Source: Fibrobacter succinogenes
Lineage (GTDB): Bacteria; Fibrobacterota; Fibrobacteria; Fibrobacterales; Fibrobacteraceae
Direction of reading: 5' to 3'
DNA length: 64,000 nucleotides
Assembly: GCA_902794535.1 (NCBI GenBank)
Contig: CADBHQ010000006.1
Coordinates: 1 to 64,000, forward strand
Shown: positions 17,020 to 24,987 of the stretch, piece after piece
Layout: every line of letters begins with the position of its first letter
Position numbering within the stretch: the first letter of the stretch is position 1
The notes under the pieces: generated by a model
Told to the model about the DNA's origin: nothing
Databases searched by the model: none
What the model saw: only the letters and a program-made list of their open reading frames with translations
Position numbers and translations under genes: made by a program

Positions 17020-18374
17020 TAGTTACCTCCCATCAACTTTGCAACCACAGCGGTCACAACGAGGTTCAAAATAGCGATGTTCAGAATAATCTTCCAACCA
17101 AGGTGCATCACGTGGTCATAGCGGAAGCGCGGCAGAGTCCAGCGGACCCAAATCCACACCCAGCAGAAGAACACGCTCTTTGCAAGGAGCACCAGCAGGT
17201 GAATTGCAGCGGTACCGAGAGCGGCACCCAGGCTATTCACCATAACACCGTTCACCATGGAGTATTCCGGATTGTAGAACAACCAGGAAGCGACACCGGC
17301 GCCAATCAGCACGAGGGTAGCAATCCAAGCGACACCCTTGTAAAGCTTGTATTCCTGCAGGATTTCCATCTTGTTGGCCTGAGCAGAAGCACGAAGCTTG
17401 CGGGAGTAACGGTAAATCATATGGAGGAAAGCGAGAGCGAAGAAGGCAAGCACCCAGCAGAGAATGGCAAGAGAGCCACCCATATGAGCCTGGATGGTTT
17501 CGGTCGTCACAAACGGAACCGAGTAGCCACCCAAGAAGAGCGTTGCAACCAAAAGGCTGCTGATGCAAATGTGGGAGTATTCACCCATGTAGAACAGACC
17601 GAACTGCATAGCACCATATTCAGTATGGTAACCGGCAACGAGTTCAGGTTCACCTTCGGCGACGTCGAACGGAGCGCGGCCCGTTTCAGCAATCGTTGCA
17701 ATCAAGAAGCAGAAGAAGGCCACCGGCTGGGCGACAATGCCCCACACATGGTGTTCCTGCCAGCTCACGATATCGGTGAGGCTGAAGGAGCCCGCGAGCA
17801 CCAAGAGCCCCATCATCGAAAGGCCCTGGCAGACTTCGTAGCTAATCGTCATTGCAGTCGTACGCAAAGAACCGAGGTAGCTGTACTTGGAACGGGAGCT
17901 AAGACCGGCAAGCACGGCACCGTAGGCAGAAAGCGAACTGAAACCGAACAGGAGCAGAATACCCACTTCGGAATCAAGAATCGGACCTGCAATGCGGACA
18001 ACCTTGTCGCCCCATTCAAAGACCATCGGGCCAAACCAAGGAATCACGCAAGGGCTAAGGAACACGATTGCAAACGGAATGGCAGGAGCCACATAGTAAA
18101 GGAACTTCTTGGAACCCTTCGGCGCAAACATTTCCTTGAAGAAAAGCTTGGTACCGTCGCACATGTTCTGCACATAGCCAAACAGGCGAACCTTACCGAA
18201 GAACGGAACCTTAATGTAAGAGCGGTTCGGACCCTGACGGTCCTGCATAAAGCCCGCACCACGGCGTTCCATAGGAATCAACAACAGGATGTACAGGACA
18301 GGCACAAAGCAGAAGCCGAACTTCGCGATGGTAATGACCCATTCCACCCAGGTTTTGGATTCGATGATATCCAT
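17019..18374 (-). CDS. nuoH: NADH-quinone oxidoreductase subunit H
   Basis: Membrane subunit of complex I that forms the quinone chamber with NuoB and NuoD. Signatures are IPMERRGAGFMQDRQGPNRS, the acidic loop DVAEGEPELVAGYHTEYGAMQFGLFYMGEY and the ending WTLPRFRYDHVMHLGWK. At 451 residues it is clearly longer than the roughly 320-350 of many NuoH proteins. The extra length is mainly a hydrophobic and charged insert around residues 300-410 before the WTLPRFRYD motif. It is coupled to nuoG and nuoI by one-base overlaps. Confidence 0.95.
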   Translation of the reverse strand: MDIIESKTWVEWVITIAKFGFCFVPVLYILLLIPMERRGAGFMQDRQGPNRSYIKVPFFGKVRLFGYVQNMCDGTKLFFKEMFAPKGSKKFLYYVAPAIPFAIVFLSPCVIPWFGPMVFEWGDKVVRIAGPILDSEVGILLLFGFSSLSAYGAVLAGLSSRSKYSYLGSLRTTAMTISYEVCQGLSMMGLLVLAGSFSLTDIVSWQEHHVWGIVAQPVAFFCFLIATIAETGRAPFDVAEGEPELVAGYHTEYGAMQFGLFYMGEYSHICISSLLVATLFLGGYSVPFVTTETIQAHMGGSLAILCWVLAFFALAFLHMIYRYSRKLRASAQANKMEILQEYKLYKGVAWIATLVLIGAGVASWLFYNPEYSMVNGVMVNSLGAALGTAAIHLLVLLAKSVFFCWVWIWVRWTLPRFRYDHVMHLGWKIILNIAILNLVVTAVVAKLMGGN

Positions 18375-19993
18375 TAGGCGTTACCTCCTTCGAGCAACTT
18401 GCCTGTATTCTTGATGGTATCGTAAGAAAGTCCTGCAAGCACGCTTGCGTACTCACCCGCCTTCTTAAAGGCATCGAATGCGGTTTCGAACTTGCTACCG
18501 GCAAGTTCAGAAAGCACTTCATAAGCCGGGCGAAGTTTTTCGTCGGGGCATACCGGGCAAGCGGAGAGTTTCTGCAGAATGTTCAAGCTATTCACCATGG
18601 TACCCTGGATTTCGCTCCAGTGGCGGATACCGAAGGCAAGCGTAGCCTTGTTTGCAGTCGCATCGTTGAACGGAGTGAAAGCGATGCGAGTCGGAATCTT
18701 TTCGAGGGCAGAAGCAGCAGCACCACCTTCGCCAAAGACATCGTTATTCACAGTGACAAGCACCTTGAATTCGGAAGCACGCTTCACGAGGTCTTCAAGA
18801 TTGTTGTCGGCAATACCGAGCAGCTTGAAACCAGCGCGGTTTGCAAGCGGGTCGCCACTCATGGCGATACCGTCGGGGGCACCGACCTTCTTGAAGGTGC
18901 CGCCGAAAAGTTCGGCGGAGTCGCCCAAGGCTTCCTTGAGCATACGGAGCGCAGCGAGATCTTCGATGGTGCAAGAGCCACCGGCAACGAGGGCGACCTT
19001 GCCCCCGTTCTTTTGGGCTTCTGCAAGGGCTTCTTGAATCACATGGAAGCCCATAGCCGGCAAACGATTCTTGTCGAAGTTCTGGAATGCAAGACGGCTC
19101 GTGTTGGAAAGCCAGCTGCGGTTCACTTCGGGGTTGCAACGCGGCATCACACGGTAAATGTGACCGTCGGCGTGGTCCAGCCAAATATTTGCACCGAGAG
19201 AGTCATCCATCGAAATCGTCGGCGTATGAGACAAGAGCCAAACACGCTTCTGGAAACGGAAGTACTTCGCGGTCATGGCGCCCACGGGGCAAACGTCAGT
19301 CACGCACAAGTCATATTCGTGATCCAGCTTTTCGCCCGGGAACGTGGTAATGTAGGTATGGTCTGCGCGGCCGGCAAGCTGCAGCTGTTCGGAACCGGCA
19401 ATCGTACGCATAAAGCGCACGCAACGGTCGCACTGCACGCAACGTTCTTCGTCGAGCAAAACACGGGGACCGAGGTCCACATGCTTACCGCCACGGAGCT
19501 GACCCTTGGCATCAATGAACTGGTGAGCCGGATTGCCGTGGTAGTTCTTGCCGTATTCGGGGCGCATGCGGGATTCGTTCTGGCCCGCTTCCATAAAGTT
19601 TTCCTGCAAGGTGCATTCACCGGCCTTGTCGCAAATCGGGCAATCGAGCGGGTGGTTCACCAGCATGAATTCCTGCGTTGCCTTGCGGGCGTTCTTCACA
19701 CGGGCAGAGGATGCCGGCGTGTAAATCTTCATACCCGGCATAACCGGCGTGTAGCAGGCAATCACGAGCATACGGCCACGCGGGCCTTCTTGCTCCACCA
19801 GGCACTGGCGGCAGTTACCGGACACCGGCAAATACGGGTGGTAACAGACGTGAGGAGTTTCAATCCCGACAGCCTTCAGGGCTTCGAGCAGGTTCGTATC
19901 GCCAGGAACCATCACGGCCTTGTCGTCCACGAAGATTTCCACCTTCGGGCTATTCTCGGTCGGGAGTTTCGGCATGTTGTAGAAGTTACTCAT
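18374..19993 (-). CDS. nuoG: NADH-quinone oxidoreductase subunit G
   Basis: Iron-sulfur subunit of the NADH module of complex I (539 residues, at the short end for NuoG). In order it has a [2Fe-2S] site (HVCYHPYLPVSGNCRQC, with another Cys in MLVIACYTP), a His-ligated [4Fe-4S] site (HPLDCPICDKAGEC), a second [4Fe-4S] site (CVQCDRC and CVTDVCPVGA) and a molybdopterin-oxidoreductase-like domain that is reduced after about residue 260. ATG 19993 is preferred over the frame's possible start at 20035, which would overlap nuoF by 38 bases. The ribosome site is weak. Confidence 0.94.
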   Translation of the reverse strand: MSNFYNMPKLPTENSPKVEIFVDDKAVMVPGDTNLLEALKAVGIETPHVCYHPYLPVSGNCRQCLVEQEGPRGRMLVIACYTPVMPGMKIYTPASSARVKNARKATQEFMLVNHPLDCPICDKAGECTLQENFMEAGQNESRMRPEYGKNYHGNPAHQFIDAKGQLRGGKHVDLGPRVLLDEERCVQCDRCVRFMRTIAGSEQLQLAGRADHTYITTFPGEKLDHEYDLCVTDVCPVGAMTAKYFRFQKRVWLLSHTPTISMDDSLGANIWLDHADGHIYRVMPRCNPEVNRSWLSNTSRLAFQNFDKNRLPAMGFHVIQEALAEAQKNGGKVALVAGGSCTIEDLAALRMLKEALGDSAELFGGTFKKVGAPDGIAMSGDPLANRAGFKLLGIADNNLEDLVKRASEFKVLVTVNNDVFGEGGAAASALEKIPTRIAFTPFNDATANKATLAFGIRHWSEIQGTMVNSLNILQKLSACPVCPDEKLRPAYEVLSELAGSKFETAFDAFKKAGEYASVLAGLSYDTIKNTGKLLEGGNA

Positions 19994-19997
19994 ATTA

Positions 19998-21305
19998 TTA
20001 CCAGAAAATTCCAGGACGATAGTTTTCCTGAACACGCGGCTTGGCGTGGTCGGGGTTCTTTGCGATTAATTCATCAAAGTCGGCTCTGAACTTTGCAGTG
20101 TAGCTAGACACCGGGCCGCCGAGCGAGATAGACAGCGGGCAAATCGTCACGCCGCCAAATCCGCCAGAAAGGCTCTGCATCAGTTCCACGTCGCCATCGT
20201 GACCCTTGCCGTCGACAATCTGATTCAGAATGCGATGCAGAAGGCCCGTACCTTCACGGCACGGAGTGCACTGGCCGCAAGATTCGTGGCTGTAGAAGTT
20301 GCCGAGCACGTTCAGGAGTTCAGCCATGTTGTGCGTATCGTTAATCACAATCATGGCGCCCGAACCGAACATCGTCTTCATCGAGGCGAGGCATTCATAG
20401 TCCATGGTGGCTACGGCACATTCGCCTGCGTTCAGCGGAGCGCAAGAAGAACCACCCGGAAGCACAGCCTTCAGGTTTCCGCCCACGACACCGCCGGCAT
20501 AATCGTTAATCATCGTCATCATCGGAGTGCCAAGCGGAGCTTCGTACACGCCCGGATTCTTGACATCGCCCGAGATGCAGAACACCTTGGTACCGCCAGC
20601 ACGGGGCGTACCCATCTTGGCGTATTCTTCGGGTTCATGCTGGAAAATCCACGGGAGGGCCATAATGGTTTCGACGTTGTTCACGCAAGTCGGAGACTTC
20701 CATGCACCGCTCACCGCCGGGAAAGGCGGCTTCAAGCGGGGCTGACCCTTCTGGCCTTCGAGCGAGTTAATAAGAGCAGTTTCTTCACCGCAAATGTAGG
20801 CGCCAGCGCCACGGTGAACAAAGATATCGAAACTGAACTTGGTTCCGCAAATGTTTTCGCCGAGGTAACCGGCGGCGTATGCCTGGTTCAAAGCCTTGTT
20901 GAGGCTTTCGATGCAGGGCAGGAATTCGCCACGGCAGTAGATGTAAGCAGCGCGGCTACCGAGAGCCCAAGCAGCAATAATCAAACCTTCGATCAAGCGA
21001 TGCGGATCCTCCATCATCAAGAAGTGATCCTTAAACGTACCGCCTTCACCTTCGTCAGCGTTCACTACGATGTACACAGGCTTGCCGGAATTGCGCGGAA
21101 CAAAGCTCCACTTCATACCGGTCGGGAAGCCTGCACCACCACGGCCACGGAGACCGGAGCGTTGCACGTAGTCAATCACTTCGAACTGGCTCATGTTGAA
21201 CAAGCGTTCCGAAATGTTTGCGTAGCCGCCCAGTTTCTTGTAGACTTCAATGTCCTGGGCGCCCTTGCCAAAATTTCCTGTACAAACTTTTACTACTTCA
21301 GCCAT
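19998..21305 (-). CDS. nuoF: NADH-quinone oxidoreductase subunit F
   Basis: NADH- and FMN-binding subunit of complex I (435 residues). It shows the FMN-binding glycine-rich loop RGRGGAGFPTGMKWSF, VNADEGEGGTFKD, the NADH-binding ICGEETALINSLEGQKGQPRLKPPFP and the N3 [4Fe-4S] ligands ESCGQCTPCREGT with a later Cys in GVTICPLS. With nuoE and nuoG it supplies the complete NADH-input module, so this is a true NADH-oxidising complex rather than a ferredoxin-driven 11-subunit type. The ribosome site (ggagg) lies inside the last codons of the intact-frame nuoE extension. Confidence 0.96.
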   Translation of the reverse strand: MAEVVKVCTGNFGKGAQDIEVYKKLGGYANISERLFNMSQFEVIDYVQRSGLRGRGGAGFPTGMKWSFVPRNSGKPVYIVVNADEGEGGTFKDHFLMMEDPHRLIEGLIIAAWALGSRAAYIYCRGEFLPCIESLNKALNQAYAAGYLGENICGTKFSFDIFVHRGAGAYICGEETALINSLEGQKGQPRLKPPFPAVSGAWKSPTCVNNVETIMALPWIFQHEPEEYAKMGTPRAGGTKVFCISGDVKNPGVYEAPLGTPMMTMINDYAGGVVGGNLKAVLPGGSSCAPLNAGECAVATMDYECLASMKTMFGSGAMIVINDTHNMAELLNVLGNFYSHESCGQCTPCREGTGLLHRILNQIVDGKGHDGDVELMQSLSGGFGGVTICPLSISLGGPVSSYTAKFRADFDELIAKNPDHAKPRVQENYRPGIFW

Positions 21306-21307
21306 AA

Positions 21308-21432
21308 TTACTTAGCCTCCTCTACGGTCGCGGGCTTCTGAGTGGCAACCGCTTCCTTGGAAGGTTTTGCAGTGCGTTCGCCCGAAGTGGCAATCATGCG
21401 GTACACATCGCCGACCTTACCGGCGCAGCGTC
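21308..21432 (-). other. Out-of-frame continuation of the nuoE C-terminal domain
   Basis: The nuoE frame ends at 21394, but a second frame from about 21430 to a TAA at 21308 continues what looks like the same beta-sandwich domain (GKVGDVYRMIATSGERTAKPS, then a Lys/Thr/Glu-rich tail). Adding one base in the gctgcgccgg stretch (minus strand, + 21421-21432) would join ...DKAFVDA to GKVGDVYRM. The rejoined gene would stop two bases before the nuoF ATG, the tight spacing seen elsewhere in this operon. Confidence 0.7.
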
Positions 21433-22371
21433 CACAAACGCCTTGTCCTTTACGCCGGGTTCGCCAACAACGTCCCACTTGGAGCCATTCTTCTTTTCGA
21501 CGACAATCTTCGTGAATTCGGGAGCGCCCTTCCAAGTGAGGGTGGCCCCGTTTTCATCGGCTTCGGCCTTCACGTTCAGAACCGGAGAAGGCGGAGCATA
21601 GTCAGCGACCTGCGGCTTGGCAGTTGCGCCCGGAGCACCGGGGTGGCCGCCGTGGCCCTTCACGATTCCGCCAAGCACATCGTGCTTCGGAACATCGTTC
21701 GCATGAGCCTTGCACCATTCAATAATGCGGTCAATACTGACTTCCGTAAGCGTCGAGCCACGCTTCATTTTGAGTTCACCATCGACCACGTCGGTCGCAA
21801 AGTCATCGTTCACAAGCATCATCGGGCCATTGCCGCAGCTACCGAGGCATTCCACCTGGAGCACGGTAAACAGGCCATCGGGAGTCGTTTCGCCAGACTT
21901 AACGCCGAGCTTGTTTTCGACATACTTGATAAGCGGCTGAGCACCCTTGATAGCGCAGCTGATGTTGCGGCAGAACTGCAACAGGAACTTGCCCTTGGGA
22001 GCGTGATTATACATGGTATAGAAAGTGGCAACGCCGAGAGCATGAGCCGGAGCGCAACCGCAAACGTTTGCAGCCCAGCGGATACCTTCGGTCGGAACCC
22101 AACCGAACACACCCTGCACAAGCCAAAGGACTTCGAGCAAAGCGCCCTGGCCCACCGGATAACGGCTGAGCAAGTCGGCGCAACGTTCCTTGATTTCAGG
22201 AGTGTCAAGCTTTGCAAGCACTTCCTTCGGAGCGGGCTGCGGAACAGCCTTGTTCACGTAGCCAAAAGTCTGACCCGGATCCGGAAGAGCGGGAATCGCT
22301 TCACTCGGACCGTCGAACTTCAAATGGTTATTCGATACAAACTGAACTGCACCTTGAATATGTTGTGTCAT
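21394..22371 (-). CDS. nuoE: NADH-quinone oxidoreductase subunit E with C-terminal domain cut by a frameshift
   Basis: [2Fe-2S] subunit (24-kDa type) of the NADH module. The thioredoxin-like core has intact cluster ligands, CRNISC near residue 133 and CLGSC near 173, and the N-terminal helical part with LLEVLWLVQGVFGWVP. At 325 residues it is nearly twice the usual length: about 25 extra residues lie at the N-terminus, and after residue 230 comes a Gly/Pro linker and a fibronectin-III-like beta domain (PSPVLNVKAEADENGATLTWKG). That domain ends abruptly at a probable single-base deletion (see 21308-21432). The core should be functional. The start overlaps the nuoD stop as ATGA. Confidence 0.9.
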   Translation of the reverse strand: MTQHIQGAVQFVSNNHLKFDGPSEAIPALPDPGQTFGYVNKAVPQPAPKEVLAKLDTPEIKERCADLLSRYPVGQGALLEVLWLVQGVFGWVPTEGIRWAANVCGCAPAHALGVATFYTMYNHAPKGKFLLQFCRNISCAIKGAQPLIKYVENKLGVKSGETTPDGLFTVLQVECLGSCGNGPMMLVNDDFATDVVDGELKMKRGSTLTEVSIDRIIEWCKAHANDVPKHDVLGGIVKGHGGHPGAPGATAKPQVADYAPPSPVLNVKAEADENGATLTWKGAPEFTKIVVEKKNGSKWDVVGEPGVKDKAFVDAAPVRSAMCTA

Positions 22372-23561
22372 CGGTCAAGTTCTCCAGCAATCATGTTAAG
22401 GCCAGGCAGTGTTGCCATAGAGTCGGCAAGGGTAAGGCCTTCGACCAGTTCGTTAAATGCAGACACATGGGCAAACGACGGGGAACGCACCTTGATACGG
22501 TACGGATGGCCAGAACCGTCAGAAACGATGGTAAAGCCGAGTTCGCCGTTAGCGCATTCGCTTGCGCAGTAGTATTCGCCTTCGGGCACGCGGATGCCTT
22601 CGTACACGCTCTTGAAGCGGCCAATAAGAGCTTCCATGTCCTGGTAGGCAAGCTTGTGCGCGGGCACGCGGATGCGTGGGTCGACAATGTCGACCGGGCC
22701 CGGAGCGAGGCGCTTCAGGGCCTGGCGCACAATCTTCACAGATTCTTCGATTTCAGCAAGACGCACCTGCAGACGGTCGTTGGCGTCGCCCTGCGTGCCG
22801 ACCACGACTTCCCAGTCGTAGGTTTCGTAGTCGTAGTAAGGTTCATCCTTGCGGAGGTCGCTTTCGACACCCGTTGCACGCAGACACGGACCTGTCCAGC
22901 CGTAGCTGATAGCGCGTTCAGCAGAGATCTTGCCAACGCCCACGGTACGGTCAAGGAAGATACGGTTGCGGTCCAAGCAAGCATGCAGATCCTTGAGGGC
23001 CTTTTCCACCGACTTGCAAGCAGCCAAAACGTCTTCTTCGAAGCCGTCGTAGCTGTCGCGGTAGAGGCCACCGATACGGGCAAAGCTGTTCGTAAGGCGT
23101 GCGCCCGTGAGCTTTTCCCAAATCAGCATGATTTCTTCACGCGGGTTAAAGGCGTACATGAACGGAGTCGTACCGCCCAAATCCTGGAATGCGGCAGCCA
23201 CGCAAATAAAGTGGTCGTTGATACGAGAGAGTTCGTTCACAATCACGCGGAGCACCTTGGTGCGTTCCGGGATTTCGATACCGTACATGTTTTCCACAGC
23301 GCGGCAGAATGCAATGTTGTTCATCATTGCAGAGCAGTAGTTCAAGCGGTCGGTGTAAGGAATCACCTGCTGCCAGGTGCCGCGTTCGACCATCTTTTCA
23401 AAGCCACGGTGCATAAAGCCAATTTCATGGACACCGGCCACAATGGTTTCGCCATCGAGGGCAGCCAACAAGCGCACGCAGTGGTGGGTCGCCGGATGCG
23501 TCGGGCCCACGTTCAGGGCCATCAGGTTTACTTTTTCGCCATTCGGGTCAAGTACGATCAT
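22368..23561 (-). CDS. nuoD: NADH-quinone oxidoreductase subunit D
   Basis: 49-kDa-type subunit of complex I, lining the quinone pocket with NuoB. The quinone-site loop is LNVGPTHPATHHCVRLL, a variant of the common GPQHPSTHGVLR with a second His and a Cys. Other blocks are HEIGFMHRGFEKM, PYTDRLNYCSAM, GKISAERAISYGWTGPCLRATG and the end AGELDR (the family usually ends GEVDR). At 397 residues it is a standard length, separate from nuoC rather than fused. It overlaps nuoE as ATGA; the upstream nuoC probably also overlapped it before its frameshift. Confidence 0.95.
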   Translation of the reverse strand: MIVLDPNGEKVNLMALNVGPTHPATHHCVRLLAALDGETIVAGVHEIGFMHRGFEKMVERGTWQQVIPYTDRLNYCSAMMNNIAFCRAVENMYGIEIPERTKVLRVIVNELSRINDHFICVAAAFQDLGGTTPFMYAFNPREEIMLIWEKLTGARLTNSFARIGGLYRDSYDGFEEDVLAACKSVEKALKDLHACLDRNRIFLDRTVGVGKISAERAISYGWTGPCLRATGVESDLRKDEPYYDYETYDWEVVVGTQGDANDRLQVRLAEIEESVKIVRQALKRLAPGPVDIVDPRIRVPAHKLAYQDMEALIGRFKSVYEGIRVPEGEYYCASECANGELGFTIVSDGSGHPYRIKVRSPSFAHVSAFNELVEGLTLADSMATLPGLNMIAGELDR

Positions 23562-23612
23562 TCTCTGATACTCCCTTCAAGGTATTCTTCTTCGACAGGC
23601 ATGATTTCCTTC
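23558..23612 (-). other. Probable single-base frameshift at the end of nuoC
   Basis: The open nuoC frame ends at 23577 after an unlikely basic tail (HACRRRIP). Removing one base in the gaaggaaatc stretch (minus strand, + 23605-23612) would give VPEEIMPVEEEYLEGSIRE and a TGA at 23558-23560 that overlaps the nuoD ATG as ATGA, exactly the junction style used throughout this operon. The acidic tail also looks more like a natural NuoC end. Confidence 0.7.
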
Positions 23613-24107
23613 CGGCACCAAGAAATCGGTCGTCGAGAGCCACTGGCGCTTCTGGGCAGGATAATCCTTACGGAGCGGGTGGCCCACAAATTCAACATGG
23701 TTCAAAATGCGGCGCAGGTCCGGGTGGCCCGAGAACACGATACCGTACTGGTCATAAACTTCGCGTTCAAGCCAGTTGGCACTTGCATACAGGTCGGTCA
23801 CGGTCGGCACCTTCAAGTCGGCTTCGCTGACTAGCACCTTAAGACGGACGCGGCGACCCGGGTTTTTCATGCTCTTAAAGGCGTAGCTCACCGCGAAACG
23901 GGGGCCTTCGTAATTGGGGTAAGTGAGGTAATCGATACCAGCGAGATCGAGGAGCATGTCCATCTGCATCGAGGGATCGTTCTTCAAGAATTCGACAGCG
24001 TTGTGCAGGTATTCCTTCGGGATTACCACGCAGGTATCCCATTTGGCCTTATTGTCACGCTTGCCACCAAATTTGGATTCAAGGACGTCAATCACGGATT
24101 CCATCAT
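23577..24107 (-). CDS. nuoC: NADH-quinone oxidoreductase subunit C (3' end altered)
   Basis: 30-kDa-type peripheral subunit of complex I, which helps hold NuoD. The 176-residue frame contains the family signature WLEREVYDQYGIVFSGHPDLRRILN and GHPLRKDYPA. The last eight or so residues appear out of frame; an intact frame would end at 23558. The conserved part is complete, so function may be kept even if the shift is real. The start is the first of two ATGs (24107) behind an aaggag site and overlaps the nuoB stop. Confidence 0.9.
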   Translation of the reverse strand: MMESVIDVLESKFGGKRDNKAKWDTCVVIPKEYLHNAVEFLKNDPSMQMDMLLDLAGIDYLTYPNYEGPRFAVSYAFKSMKNPGRRVRLKVLVSEADLKVPTVTDLYASANWLEREVYDQYGIVFSGHPDLRRILNHVEFVGHPLRKDYPAQKRQWLSTTDFLVPEGNHACRRRIP

Positions 24108-24742
24108 TACTCCTTCCAGAACTGGGCTTTTTTGACAAGTTCCTGTTCTTTTTCAGCCACAAATTCCTTGATTTCGGCAGTCTTTTCACGGGCAAACTCG
24201 CGGGCTTCCGCCTTCGCCTGTTCGGTCTTTGCCTTGATCATTTCGAGCTGATCTTTCACGCGTTCGGCGCGCTGCTTCATATAAGATTCGTCCTTGATCT
24301 TCTTCTGCAGGTCAAACATGGCCTCGAAGAATGCTTCCGGACGGCTGGGGCAACCACCGATATACACATCCACCGGGATAATATGGTCGATACCCGGCAC
24401 AGTGCAGTAACAGTCATAAAAACCACCCGAACTAGCGCAAGCACCCATGGCGATCACCCAGCGGGGTTCTGCCATCTGTTCGTACATGCGCTTCAGAATC
24501 GGAGCCTGCTTATAAGAAATAGTACCTGCGACCAGCAACACATCGGACTGACGCGGCGTAAAACGCACGTATTCAGAACCGATACGAGACAAGTCGTAGC
24601 GACCCACTTCGGTACTCATGAATTCGATTGCACAGCAGGCGGTTCCGTAAGGAAACGGCCACAGGGAGTTGGTACGGCCCCAATTGACTAGAAAATCAAG
24701 AGAAGTCGTAATGAAATTCGGCTTTTCTGCCTCATTACTCAT
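24107..24742 (-). CDS. nuoB: NADH-quinone oxidoreductase subunit B with coiled-coil tail
   Basis: Subunit carrying cluster N2, the last electron carrier before quinone. The ligands are present: tandem Cys in YGTACCAIEFMS, a Cys in MGACASSGGFYDCYC, and GGCPSRPEAF. The first 150 residues match NuoB. The last 60 or so form a highly charged Lys/Glu/Ala helix (QRAERVKDQLEMIKAKTEQ onwards), a likely coiled coil not usual for NuoB. It is the first gene of the operon: upstream is a 245-base gap and then a divergent gene, so nuoA, normally before nuoB, is missing here. Confidence 0.95.
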   Translation of the reverse strand: MSNEAEKPNFITTSLDFLVNWGRTNSLWPFPYGTACCAIEFMSTEVGRYDLSRIGSEYVRFTPRQSDVLLVAGTISYKQAPILKRMYEQMAEPRWVIAMGACASSGGFYDCYCTVPGIDHIIPVDVYIGGCPSRPEAFFEAMFDLQKKIKDESYMKQRAERVKDQLEMIKAKTEQAKAEAREFAREKTAEIKEFVAEKEQELVKKAQFWKE

Positions 24743-24987
24743 AGGAGATTACCTCTTTAAATGCGGGGTAAAAGATAGAATTTTCAGGCCACGGGTTTTG
24801 CGATTCTGGCCCTAGGTATCAAAAAAAAAGCAATAATCTTTATTAGCTAAATCTAACTTTTTTGAAAAGGATTTTTTTGTGACAGGTCGCACATTTTCCC
24901 CCGAAATAGGGTATATTCATAAGGTATACTTGAAACCCCCGCCATTTTTTTTTAGTTTTGGCGCGGTTTTGGTATGTTGAGGCAGTA
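24743..24987. promoter_or_regulatory. Divergent intergenic region, nuo operon / EAL protein gene
   Basis: These 245 bases separate nuoB (minus) from the phosphodiesterase gene (plus) and must carry both promoters. It has long A and T runs (around 24821-24830 and 24945-24953) and a short inverted repeat gtata-N9-tatac (24911-24929) that could be an operator. I cannot place -35/-10 boxes with confidence. There is no room for a missed nuoA. Confidence 0.4.
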
